Below are positions 43,501 to 54,344 of a stretch of DNA of 64,000 nucleotides, piece after piece (the stretch's first letter is position 1; every line of letters begins with the position of its first letter). The DNA lies in contig CM019069.1 in NCBI GenBank assembly GCA_009667805.1, positions 97,065,204-97,129,203 of the forward strand, read 5' to 3'. Origin of the DNA: Leptobrachium leishanense. Its lineage: Eukaryota > Chordata > Amphibia > Anura > Megophryidae. The notes beneath the pieces were generated by a model. The model searched no databases and had not been told where the DNA came from. It saw nothing but the letters and a program-made list of their open reading frames with translations. The position numbers and the translations under genes were made by a program.

Positions 43501-43735
43501 TCCCTCCCCATCCACCTGCCCACCCAGGGCCGGTCCCTAATTTCTGCTCTCCTATCCAACTGTCTCTACTTCTTTCTCTAATTACTCTCACTAAGCCCAT
43601 ACTTCTGCTCCTTCCCATGCAATCCCTATGATATTCTCCTGGCCACCAGCTTCACCTTCCCTCTGCTCCCATTTGTGTTCAGTTACCCCAGTCCCGTAGA
43701 GTGTAAGCTCACAGGATGTCTTATAAACAAAAGAA
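43501..43735 (+). mobile_element. LINE-derived fragment (decayed L2-type)
   Basis: The C/T-rich coding-like text and GTAGAGTGTAAGCTCACAGG near 43695 are typical of the region just before the 3' end of L2-type LINEs. The end itself is not clear. Confidence 0.4.
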
Positions 43736-45300
43736 GTTGGTGGTTTCTGCGCTATACAGTCAGCTTCGTGTAAAATACAATCTTATACTCTATGTTACCA
43801 ACACATGATATGGTGTAAACTTACAATATGGTATAAGCTCACAAAGAAATACTTATATTTTTGTGGCGATCTTTAACCATGGACCAGCTTATATTGAAAA
43901 GCGATCACTTATTGTTCTCAGTGGTGTGGCCCAAATAGTATACCGTCCTAATTCTTTGTGTTTAACTCTTCGGATTCCACAGAAAAGGCTTCCCAAATTT
44001 CCTTGGTAATCTTAGATAGCCATCTGTCTCTGGAACCATATGGAAAAGATAAATAGCCAATAGTGCTTATATCTTTTATTATCGAAGCACCCTGCTATAT
44101 AATCACACGTACATTATAAATATGTGGGCTGTTGACATGATCTCACTCACTGAAAAGCATAAAATAGTAACACAGTATGTCCTCACGTATCTCCTCGCGT
44201 CCTGCTGGAGAGCTCTCAGCGCGTGCCTCTGGTAGCGTCTGATGGATCGTGGGTCTGTGCACTCCAGTGGCGTATTGCTGACGCATTTTGTCCCGCCCTC
44301 GGTGTCATGGAACTGACTTAGCGTTCCCCGCTTCAACCCCAAGACTTTTATTTTCCTGGCAAAAACCCCAAAAGACCTTTGCTTTGGGAAAGACTTTATG
44401 TTCATTTATATTGCTTGGTGTGATTTTAAATGTATTGTAAATTGCTTGGTTTTAGTTTAAATGTAAATGTGAACTTAGAGATGTGTTTTGAAGGTTCAGA
44501 ACTTTCTTTTGTGCAGAATGTAAATAGGTTTGAGTAATGTGTGATTATGCAAGAGGGTTTTTCTCTTTATCTGATTGCATGTTTGAGGAGTCATGAGTCT
44601 GGGGCTGTGTTTGACTTTGATCTATTGGAACAATAGATTATGTAAATGATGTGTGATAACTGAATGCTAAGGAATGTTTACTGTAAATATCTAACTGACC
44701 TAATGTAATTAGAGTTTTAGTAAGTCAATGTTCGTCATTTGGTATGTAATTGATCCCTGGAGGACCTAAGTGAAGCCTGAAGAGGACCTGAAGGAAGCCT
44801 GCAGTGGTCTTGGAACCAACCAATCATAACTGTTGGGTTAGGCGGGAAGTTTGAATGTGCATATTTTGTATAAATAACCCTGTGAAACCTTCCATAATGG
44901 AGACCTTCCCTGTTTGTACATTCAGCTTGTCTGGTGTTTCATTCAGCAATCTACCTCCACTCCACTCACCATCAGAAGGCACCGAGCGGCCATCTGAAAG
45001 ACTGACCTATCATCGAGGCTACAGGTCAGGAGATCGAAAGCCTGCAGATCCCCAGAAGCTGCTGCAAACTTCGGCCCAGCACTGGCACAGATCCCTGCCA
45101 GACAACCCAGGTCTCCCAGCAGGCAGAAGCAAGCAGGTCAAGCTGCTCGAGGCGCTGAGGACCGCGTTCCCAGTAGCCGGGCAGACCGCAACGAGGGGGT
45201 GTCTGGAGAGCCAGGACAGGCGGAAGAGAGCGGGTTTCCGTCACACCTGGGACTTCATCAGAGCATACCTCATTGTCTTCTCAACTCCCTAAAATACTCT
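43736..45300 (+). other. Repeat-derived DNA with an LTR-like stretch
   Basis: At 44815-44990 the order ACCAATCATAACTG, TTTGTATAAATAACC (TATA-like), then CATTCAGCTTGTCTGGTG and TTTCATTCAGCAATC resembles the promoter and R/U5 part of an LTR. Ends and duplication were not found. The 145-residue frame 44855-45292 overlaps this and has no known domain. Confidence 0.35.
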
Positions 45301-45584
45301 CCCAACGAGGGACAGTTGGCTCTTTCCATTAGTCCAATTCAGTCACATTTGTTGTATGTCATAACGTCTATAAGACCAGCCTACAAACCAACTTGTAAAC
45401 CACTAACATTCCTCTTCCTCACTCTTAACATTCCTCTTCCTAACATTCCTCTTCCCTCATTCTTCACGGGATGTCTGCCTGAGCACTTGGTTAAAGTGCC
45501 ATATTACCTGGGAAGTTATCCTACGGGTAGGGATGTCTTTCGTCTTGTGTCATGTACGTCACCTGTTTGTGCTTCCCCATTGTA

Positions 45585-45640
45585 AAGCTTTACAGAATCT
45601 GTTGGTGCTGTATAAGTACTTATAACTGTAACTGTACATG
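45585..45640 (+). mobile_element. L2-like LINE 3' tail fragment
   Basis: TTGTAAAGCTTTACAGAATC and TGTTGGTGCTGTATAAGTAC fit the tail pattern of this LINE group. Confidence 0.6.
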
Positions 45641-47041
45641 TTACTGGGCCGGATACATCTGGTATTTGCAGCCGAACCGGTAGGGATTAGGCATGATGCG
45701 GTTTTTTTCTGTGTGTAAGTATAATCTACAATACGGCTTTTATTTAATTTTAGGGGGTTTAGATAGGGAATTTTGCCGCTTACATATTATAGCATTAGTG
45801 GGGGGTGTATCCTGTAAATTATTTTATTAACTACCCTTTTAATATATATATATGTACCCTTGTGTATATATTAACCCCTTTGCTGTGTACGACGTGGCTG
45901 TATGTGTCGAATGTCCCCCCCATTTTGTTTTTTTTTTCTGCAACGAAGCAGGTGGTTGTGGCCAATCTAGTCAATATACTACAGCAATCTGACTTCCTGG
46001 AAGTCAGACTTTGCCATGGGAGCTTCCCCAGCACTCCATCATCATTGCACACAGGCATAATGATGGCAGAAACAAGGGTCAGCGAGAACTACTGGCAAAG
46101 TACCCTTATGGGGTTATTTAGCCCCTGTATCTCTTTGTTGGTAAGGGATAGTCCCTTATCTGAGGTATCATTAGAAAGGTCAGTGTCTGGTCCCAGCATT
46201 GTATAGGAAAAGGCAAGTAATTGCAGCACCATTGTGTACTTTATAATTAAACAGTAGACTATGGTGTTGTATAAGAACAAAAAAGGACATTTTTATTTTT
46301 ATTTTATTTTGTTTTGTTTTATAAAACACATGGACTCAGGCCTTTCCAATTACATCTCAACCATCCTTGTACGACGTACGAATCCAGACATACCGGAGTC
46401 CAAAGGACCCCTGAATCTCCTGTTATGGAATTTCCTGTTTGTGTCGTCATCACGGAAAGATGCAATGACTCCCATGGCTACTGCAGGTGCGCAGTGCCAC
46501 AACAAGTGCTGTGAAGCAATCCATGCTGAAGCCTCAGCTCTTTTCGGAGGAGGGACTAACACAGGATGTGGGTGAGGCATCATTCGTGCTGGGGAGTGAA
46601 ACCCCATGTGCTCCACGCACGTCCTTCTCACTGGAGAGGTTAATGTAAGCATCCAGTCAGGGCATCTGCTGGGATGACTTGAGAGTAGGGCCAGGTGCAC
46701 CACATCTCTTGCAACCCTGCCATTCAACCACTCAGTTTTATCGCAATAAGCCATATTTGCTCCCATGAAGCGCAGATAACCATTCACACTTCCGCATTCC
46801 ACACAGTCAGCTGCAGATGCTCACAACTAGCCAAACCAGAAAAATTCTCCCATTTATCTCACTTTCCAAATCAGCTATTTTGACCTAGAATTTTCACTTC
46901 TCCAAAAGTTCTTCAGTTTCACCATTCTGAATAACCCTGTGTATGTTGCAACATTTGTGGGTCTGCTTCGTATCAAGGTGGCCTGTATGAATGTGACACA
47001 CTGCACCACCATGATGCTACATGATGGTGAATTTGATTGTG
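45641..47041. other. No named gene; possible TTAA-family fragment
   Basis: TTAACCCCTTTGCTGTGTAC at about 45871, followed by hairpin-like TCTGACTTCCTGGAAGTCAGA-type and CATCATCATTGC...GCATAATGATGG pairs, suggests a member of the TTAA hairpin family running to perhaps 46120. The 150-residue minus frame at 46350-46802 has Cys/His/Pro-rich words but no domain I recognise. No LTR matching the one at 52.9 kb is seen just beyond the integrase stop. Confidence 0.4.
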
Positions 47042-48601
47042 TTATATATTTGACTGTTGGGTGACTTGGGGTTGGAAAACTCTAGCTCTCGGGTTTAGCA
47101 TGGGTTCTCCATTTCTTGAATTCTTCTCTACGAGGGGCCTGAGTCTGTATACTAGTTGGTAGTCATCACCTGAGTCACTATCTGAGTCATCTTGAGGTTG
47201 TCTCTTTCGAGTTGCTTGTCTTTTCTTCTCCAGAGAATCACGTTTCTTTGGTATTGCCTGTTCTGCAGCCTTCTCAGGTTTTTCTAGTGGTAAGTGGTCA
47301 TATGGCATCAACAAATTTCTGTGAATTACTCTATTTCTACCTTCTCCATTTTCTGGTTTGATCTCGTAGACGGGACTTTCTTTGCTTTTCCTTTGTACCA
47401 CTACGTGAACTTTATCTTCCCAGTAAGAACGAATTTTTCCAGGTCCTCCTCTTTCCGTTAAGTTCCGAACCAGCACTCGACCACCAGGTTGTAAATCATT
47501 TCCCTGGATTCTCCTATCATAGTATACTTTTCCTCTTGTTGCTTCTTTCTTTGCGGTTCTAGATGCAACAACATAAGCTTCACTCATTCTCTTTTGCCAC
47601 TCTGTTACGTAGTCTTCATACGTTTCTTGTTTTTCTTCAACCGCGCGATTGAACAGAAGGTCGATAGGAAGTCTTGGGGATCTCCCAAACAGTAGGTAAT
47701 ACGGTGAGTATCCGGTAGCCTCGCTGCGCGTGCAATTATAGGCGTGAACAACTTTTCCCAATGAGTTCTTCCAGTCTGTCTTCTCTTTTTCCGTCAGGGT
47801 TCTCAACATGGATAACAGTGTTCTGTTGAACCTTTCAACTTGGCCATTTCCTTGAGGGTGATAGGGTGTCGTATGAGAGCCACGAACTCCAGAGAGTTCT
47901 TTCAACCTTGTAAACATCTGATTCTCAAACTCTTTTCCCATATCATGGTGGATCTTGCTCGGGAACCCGAACTTGAGCGCAAAATCATTAAAGATCTTCT
48001 CAGCTACTGTCTTGGCGGATTTGTTCCTTGTGGCATAGGCCTGTGCAAACCGGGTGTAATGATCCATGACTACTAGGATGTATTCATACCCTTGTTTACA
48101 TTTCTCCAAGTGCAGGAAGTCAACGGATACCATTTCAAACAGATACGTTGTGGTAATGGTAGACAACGGTGCTCTCGTAGGCTTATTGGGCTTCTTCTTC
48201 TTAAGACATTCACAGACTCTGGTCACAAAGTGTTCAACATCCTTCTGCATATGTTGCCAGTAAAATCTGTCTCTAATTAAAGTAAGTGTCCTTTCAACAC
48301 CGAGGTGTCCCATTTCTTGATGTAACTCTTTGAAGACGAGTGGGTGGTACTCTTTGGGCAGGATCAGTTGATCTCGTTCCGACGTTTTCCTGTATAACAC
48401 CCCATCTTTGTTCACAAACAGTTTTGTCCATTGTTTCAGCAATAACTGGACATCCAGATGCTCTGTCTTTAAGACTTCATTTCCTGGACGCTGATTCTTT
48501 GTCTTGTATCTCAGAACTCTTCCAACAATTGGGTCTTCTTCCTGGGACTTTCGAATCTGCCCCATAGTCAGGGGGCTAGTAACTGTACTAATGTGGTGCA
48601 T
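47042..48601 (-). pseudogene. Ty3/gypsy integrase and C-terminus
   Basis: This frame is 519 residues and intact in itself. The zinc-binding region reads HQEMGHLGVERTL then CECLKKKKP (H...H...C-x-C, shorter than the usual C-x2-C). The DDE core has VSVDFLHLEK, IHHDMGKEFEN and NGQVERFNRTLL. A GPY/F-type module (GRVLVRNLTERGGPGK...) follows, with no chromodomain. The last 70 residues are charged and low in complexity (QDDSDSDSGDD). In life integrase joins the LTR ends to target DNA. It is separated from the RNase H frame by a 1-nt-type frame break near 48595. Confidence 0.85.
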
Positions 48602-49343
48602 CTTGTTCCAGTGCCCTTGTGAAAACGGTTCCTATTCCCTGAGACGGTTCTTCCAACTCTACCGATATTCCCAGTATTGAAGAGCTGATGATATCCCGTT
48701 TGAGTTCTTCAGTACATTGGTTCATGTAGTTGTTGATCTCTAACGGCATCCGAGATAAACCATCTGCATCTGCATTTGACTTGCCTGGACGGTATCGAAT
48801 CGTGAAGTTAAAATCTGCAAGCTGTGCTACCCACCGGTGGCCTGTGGCATTCAATTTGGCTGTGGTGAGGATATAGGTGAGAGGGTTGTTGTCTGTATAC
48901 ACAACAAATGAGCATGCGTGGTACAGATAATCCCTGAACCTTTCACAAATGGCCCATTTCAACGCTAGGAATTCTAACTTCCCAGAATGCATATGATAAT
49001 TCTTCTCCGGTGGTGTCAGTGTTCGGGAGCCATATGCAATCACTACCATCTTGCCTCCTTGCCTTTGGTATAACACCACTCCGAGACCTTCCTGTGATGC
49101 GTCACAGTGTAACACAAACGGCTGTGTGAAATCTACATATCCCAGGACAGGTGGTTTCAACAAATGGTCAATGAGCTGGTTTAGAATTTCCTGGTGGCAG
49201 TTTGTCCAGCTAATAGATCTGCGGGATGGTAGATGTCCTTGCTGCTTGGTTGTTCGCCCCTTCTTCTTTACTTGGGGGGCTCTCTCTTGTACGGACACTG
49301 TCTTTCCCATTTCGCTCAGATTCGGTAAGAGATAGCAACTCAT
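48588..49343 (-). pseudogene. Ty3/gypsy RNase H and connection
   Basis: The frame reads FVLHCDASQEGLGVVLYQ, SGKLEFLALKWAI, VVYTDNNPLTYIL and FTIRYRPGKSNADADGLSR, the ordered RNase H motifs with catalytic Asp, Glu and Asp visible. It is out of frame with the RT upstream (break near 49335) and with the integrase downstream (break near 48595). Confidence 0.85.
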
Positions 49344-51379
49344 ATAAGGGCTTGGCAGTTCTGGAAAAGTTTGGAATGTAGGACCGGTAGTACGAAAGAA
49401 ATCCCAACATCTTTCTCAAATCTCCTATTGTTTCAGGTTTCTTTTCTTTTAATTTCTGTACTGGTGCAATCTCGGCTGGATCCATCGTGTAACCCTCCCC
49501 CGAGACCATCTTTCCCAGAAATCTCACTTTTCTCTTGAATAGTTCGCACTTCCGAGGAGTTAGCTTGACACCATGTTGCTGGTACCTTTGTAAGACAGTC
49601 TGAACATGCTTCAGGTGATCTTCAAATGTACTGCTATGAACAAGATTGTCATCCAAGTAAGGTTGGCAGATATCATCTCTCAGACCTGACAGACACTCTT
49701 CCATACTCCGTTGGAACTCAGCAGGAGCTGCACTGAGCCCAAATGGGATACGGACCCACTGATACAGTCCCCATGGAGTAATGAATGCAGTTAACGGGCG
49801 ACTTTCGGTGTCTAGAAATCCCTGATGATGGGCCTTCCCTTGGTCAAGAACAGAGAACCATGAGCTGCCACTCAAGGAGTCTAACATGTCCTGTATTCTC
49901 GGGATTGGATGGCGATCGGGCACTGACTTTCGGTTCAATTCTCTATAGTCACAGCAGAGCCTCAGACTTCCATCCTTCTTCCGGACACAGACTACAGGTG
50001 AAGAGTATGATGATCTTGACTGAGTTATCCATCCCCTGTTTAGCAAATCCTGGACGTACTCCTTCACTTCTTGATGGAGGGGTTTCGGAACCGACATGTA
50101 GGTCTTCTGGACAGGTGTGGTATCCTTAAGAGTGATGTGCATGTTAAGAGAGGGGATGCAACCAATATCGTCATCATCGAAGGCAAAAGCATGACATTCT
50201 TCTCTCAACACATGTCTTACTGCTTGCTGCTGAGCCTCACTTAAGTGGTCCACATTTACCGGAGGATCCCACCTCTGATTACTTCTACCACCGCTGTTAG
50301 CCCGCTTCTTTACTTCAACCTCTGGTGGCTTCAGCACATTGTTCGAGTGGTGACTTATTTGTTCACGTTGTAACTCCCTATCCCTGACTGGTTGTACTGC
50401 TGCTGGATACACTGCTTTTACAGTTTGGAGGTGACCCAGAAGACAACGTTGGTCTAATGTGATATCATGCTTGGTGGTGTTTCCAATAGGGATGGGTACA
50501 TAGATTGGACTTCCCTTACAAACATCTACTACCACTTCACTGATGATCACACCTTCTGGTAAGGGACACAGTTCGGATGGAACAAAAATCATCTCTTGGT
50601 CTTTGGTTTGGACTCCCACATGAGCCCGGGCATGTATAAAGGTAGTCTGGTTTGCGGGTAGGACTATCTTCTTCTGTCCTGTTCTCACAATGCCTTCATC
50701 ATAACTTGTAGCTGAGGTATGCATGAGTCCCAGCATGGTTTCAGCTGTCTTTGCTGTTACTGAAAATGCCCTGCTCATCATCTGTATAACACTGGCTGAT
50801 GTTTCTGCTACCCTCTTCTCTTGACTTATTAATTCTTCAATTACATTGAACCCAATAATTGGATTTTCAGCTACTTGCGGGTCTTCTGAGACTAAAATTG
50901 GGACTGTCAGTGTCTCTACTGATGCTGATTCACCCACCAATTGAAATCTCACCTCAATCCATCCAAGGAATGGTATTTCTGTCTGGTTAGCTGCTAGTCC
51001 AGTTAGAGTCCCAGGTCCAAGCAGTTCTTCAATGGGCCGGATCGTGGTGTGTGGGAGATATTGTTTCCTCCACCCATCATTCACAAGGCTGGCTTGTGCC
51101 CCAGTGTCCCACAAAGCTTCAATGGTGACCTCATCCAGTCGGCAACGGACAAGGCACCGTCTTCCAACCAGAGCTATTAGCTTGGCTTGCCGTTGTGGTG
51201 ATAAATAATTTACTGCGTTCATAGAAACCTCATTACTGGACACTCTACCCTGCTGTTTTGGAATGTTAGTAGGATGCTGGTGTCTTTTCTGTTTCGGAGT
51301 TCTGACTGGTGTGTGCTGGTGTCGGTGGGACACGTGGTAAGGAGCTACTGGGGGTCCCATCTCAGCAGCCCATTCAAGT
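49330..51379 (-). pseudogene. Ty3/gypsy protease and reverse transcriptase
   Basis: The protease active site reads [14 protein letters not shown] (about 51090-51125). The RT has [56 protein letters not shown], and the catalytic [11 protein letters not shown] (about 49645-49670), then [13 protein letters not shown]. Catalytic residues look intact. It shares one frame with gag, so protein would be made as a gag-pol fusion without frameshifting. The frame runs off into unrelated words at about 49335, where RNase H is in another frame. Confidence 0.9.
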
Positions 51380-52779
51380 TTTCCGTCGGCTGTGCCCCTT
51401 ACTCTGCATCCCCGTGACAAGTGTCCTACTTGACCACAGCGGAAACAGTGGTTACATGTGGCTCCTGCATTGGCCCCTTGGCATTCCCTACAACCTCTCT
51501 GTCTTGCTGGTGTCTGGATCATTGGAAACTCTCTTGGTCGTAGTAGATTACTGGTCTCCATGACTGTGAGGAACATTTTCTTCATTTCAAACATCTCTAC
51601 CTTGAGGTCTTCCATTAACTTATACGGATCTGGGCCAGATTCTTTAAGGTTTGCCCGTGTTTTCTTTAAATCTCTAGCAGTTTCACCCCTTGCTGCTGCA
51701 CAAATCTCTTTTGATGCTCCAGGCAAAGGTTCCTTTTCCTGGCAGTTTACCTCCGTGTGGAGTTCGTTTAGTCGTGGATTTTTCCCATAAGCAGTTTTCT
51801 TTAACTTCTGTTGTCTTTCCAACTCTAAATTAGCTGCTTCATTCACTCTTTCAATCAATACATCATCTGTGACAGCAATATCATTAAGGTAAGGCTTTAC
51901 CTGAAATTTTATGGCGTCACTCAGAAGTCCAGTTTCAATAGAACGAAGAAACTTTCGTTGAATAAGATCTGTACTGTACTTATCTTCCGTTTCTTTGTAA
52001 CTTGACTTCCACCGTAGCTTTTCTTTCAACTCAATTGCTCTGAATAGGAAGTTCTGAGCTGACTCTTTGGGCTCTTGAGAGATATTCATCAGCTTATGCA
52101 GCAGGTCAGAGGAGCTATCTTCACCGTAGTGTCCCTTCAGGATGATCTTCAACGTGCTGAGAGTCAGTCCACTCTTAATCCCCAACATATCTCTGAGATG
52201 AAGTCCAGGGCTGACTGCCCGTATCACTGCCTCAATAATCTACACTTCAGAATGTCCCTTCCGGATTCCTGCATCAATCTGATGGATCAGGCTTGTGTAT
52301 GACAGTTTGTCTTTCTGTCCCCCTTCTCCAATCTGTCCACAGATTCTGAATTCCCGCCGGAGGGTTACTTCTGGCACCGTGGCTGGTAATGGTACAGTCA
52401 TTTCCCCCACTTTACTCACGCTTCCGCTGCTCACGCTGATCCTATCCTCTAGTGTCCTCATCTCCTCTTCTAACGCTTTGCGAGCTTCCTCTTGAGATTG
52501 TTGCAGTTGGAGGTATTTTTCTCTGAGGTCTCTAATCCGAGTGTCCTCCTTTACCATTAATTCTGCATCTGTCACACCGGGCTTGACCCCTAAAATAAAT
52601 GACAACAGGTCAATCTCCTCCAAAACTGTCTCTGCCTTCCTAATCGGGGTTCGTCTGGATTCAGTGAGAAAACCTGTCCCGCTTTCTTCAGGGCACTTTA
52701 GAAAACGGCAAACTTCAACAAGATGAGCTTTCTCTAGCTGCAGTAGCGTAGTGCTCACTTTATCTTGCAATTGCTCCAT
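51380..52779 (-). pseudogene. Ty3/gypsy gag (one in-frame amber stop)
   Basis: From the ATG at 52779, a coiled-coil-like Glu/Arg/Gln-rich stretch is followed by REFRICGQIGEGGQKDKL and then, past a TAG at 52240-52242, [19 protein letters not shown] and a capsid-like helical region. The nucleocapsid has one CCHC knuckle, [14 protein letters not shown] (C-x2-C-x4-H-x4-C, about 51410-51450). The capsid words resemble the gag of fish/amphibian Ty3/gypsy families related to Barthez; that clade name is tentative. The single TAG is most simply a point mutation. In life gag packages the element RNA. Confidence 0.8.
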
Positions 52780-52861
52780 CTTCTCACGTTGTCCTCCAAG
52801 AACTTTCTACTGACTTCTAGATTCGTCTCTGATAAAAGGAGTAGTCTTTTCTTGCTTTACT

Positions 52862-52890
52862 TTACTCCTCCTGGCTGGCTCGCCAAAATA
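52862..52890 (-). promoter_or_regulatory. Putative primer-binding site next to the 5' LTR
   Basis: On the minus strand, right after an LTR-like end (GAGTGCAACA), comes TATT and then TGGCGAGCCAGCCAGGAG. A TGG start a few bases past the LTR is the normal place for a tRNA primer site. I cannot name the tRNA. Confidence 0.55.
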
Positions 52891-53960
52891 TGTTGCACTC
52901 TTTAGAATAAGAGACGGAGCTTGTTCTGGTACAACAAATTTATTTTATGAGTTCACCTGAAACAGATAAAAGATTCTGTTTTTACTCTGGATGCACTGTG
53001 CACACTCTCTCTTAACTGCATCCAGTGGTAACTTCAGGATTACTGAATCTATATAACATAAAATCCTAATCTATCTTAAATAACAATTGGTACAAACATA
53101 TCTAGAATTAAACAAATCTACCTAGCAACAAAATATAATCTGGTTTCACTTTCAATCTCTGTTGGAGATTGCACAGAACAAATATCATACACAAGTAATA
53201 ACCTTCTGCACATTTTCTCAGAAATAAAACCTACTTAAAACTGATTCTGGGAACTGGAGTTACTCGTACATAAGGCTTCTGTTACTATACTAGCATGCTT
53301 TCCTAATTCAGCCATGTTGATTACAACACGTGGCTGCAGTGAATCCATTTAGCAACCTGTGTAACCAGACCGATTTAACAGCATAAAACACTGATGCTTC
53401 CTTCATTCTGTTAAATGACATTCTCCATGTTAAAGGAGAGAACAACTATACAGACATTAATACAGCTACTGCAGTTTACAATGCATATTACACCAGGCCT
53501 GTCACAGCAATCAGTCTGCAGGGGTCTGTCTGACCAAACTCCTATTTACATAAAATCTCTAATAACCTTTCTCATTAACTGTTAGACTTTAGATACTTTT
53601 CTGCCTACCTGAAACAGATAAAAGATTCTGTTTTTACTCTGGATGCACTGTGCACACTCTCTCTTAACTGCATCCAGTGGTAACTTCAGGATTACTGAAT
53701 CACTGAGACAACCACATGGTATTAAGTACAGTTTCTGTGGCTGAGGACACAGCAGTGACACCCGCTGGTAGGAGGTCAGAACAGCAGCAACAGAACTATG
53801 TTCTGGTAAATTTCAATAATAACAAAACAAAATGCTTTCTACTTAGTCCTATTTACAGTACTCTTTTGGGGTGCAGAGTGCCACATTATGTCCCAAAGGT
53901 GTGGGCATGCAATTGGGTGTTGTATGTATTTCTGTGAGTTTTGTCCAGTAATTTACACAC
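52891..53960 (-). repeat. Putative 5' LTR region of the Ty3/gypsy element
   Basis: It begins (plus strand) TGTTGCACTC at 52891, the inverse of an LTR end in CA. A 97-bp block (CCTGAAACAGATAAAAGATT ... CAGGATTACTGAATC) occurs at about 52953-53049 and again at 53608-53704 in the same orientation. The outer end is not clear, and I find no matching 3' LTR near 47.0 kb, so that LTR is probably deleted or diverged. Confidence 0.5.
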
Positions 53961-53968
53961 AGCCCTGA

Positions 53969-54274
53969 TGTCACGATTAACCAGGGAAGGTTTATTACTC
54001 ACTCAGATAAGACAGTTCTCAGAAGGGTTCTGTTCAGTATCAGATTATTGTCTGTGCTATAATAACAGGGCATATACTCTCTGCCTAAACACTTCCCAGC
54101 ATGGCTGCTCTCTGCTACAGATCTGAAGGCTGTGTTCTTCCTGGTGACTGGTGACCAGCATGCAATGCAGAAGGAAAAAGGGGGAAGCATAAGAACCACT
54201 CCCAGCCTGGAAAACTCTGAGACAATCAGGAAGCCTGTCTAAACATCACAGATTCTATACTATTTTGTGTTACA
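53969..54274 (-). repeat. Possible solo LTR
   Basis: The plus strand starts TGTCACGATTAACC and ends TGTGTTACA. On the minus strand AATAAACCTTCCCTGG near the end would be the polyadenylation signal. The flanking 5 bases (CCTGA, GTAAG) do not match, so the ends or the call may be wrong. Confidence 0.35.
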
Positions 54275-54281
54275 GTAAGGT

Positions 54282-54341
54282 TGAAAACGAGAGAAATCTC
54301 AATGTATCCTTCCTGGTATAATACTTTATAAATAAATAAGG
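54282..54341 (+). mobile_element. L2/CR1-type LINE 3' tail (same family as 3653-8037)
   Basis: GAAAACGAGAGAAATCTCAA, TGTATCCTTCCTGGTATAA and TACTTTATAAATAAATAA match the tail at 7965-8030. Confidence 0.9.
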
Positions 54342-54344
54342 TTG

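Noticed and set aside
46350..46802. 150-residue minus-strand frame as a host gene
   Set aside because: No domain recognised and no supporting start or splice context; the region looks repeat-derived.
46938..47041. A 3' LTR of the Ty3/gypsy element
   Set aside because: Only the first seven bases (TGTTGCA) match the putative 5' LTR; the rest differs.
53969..54274. A firm solo-LTR call
   Set aside because: The ends look right, but the flanking five bases do not match, so it is listed only at low confidence.
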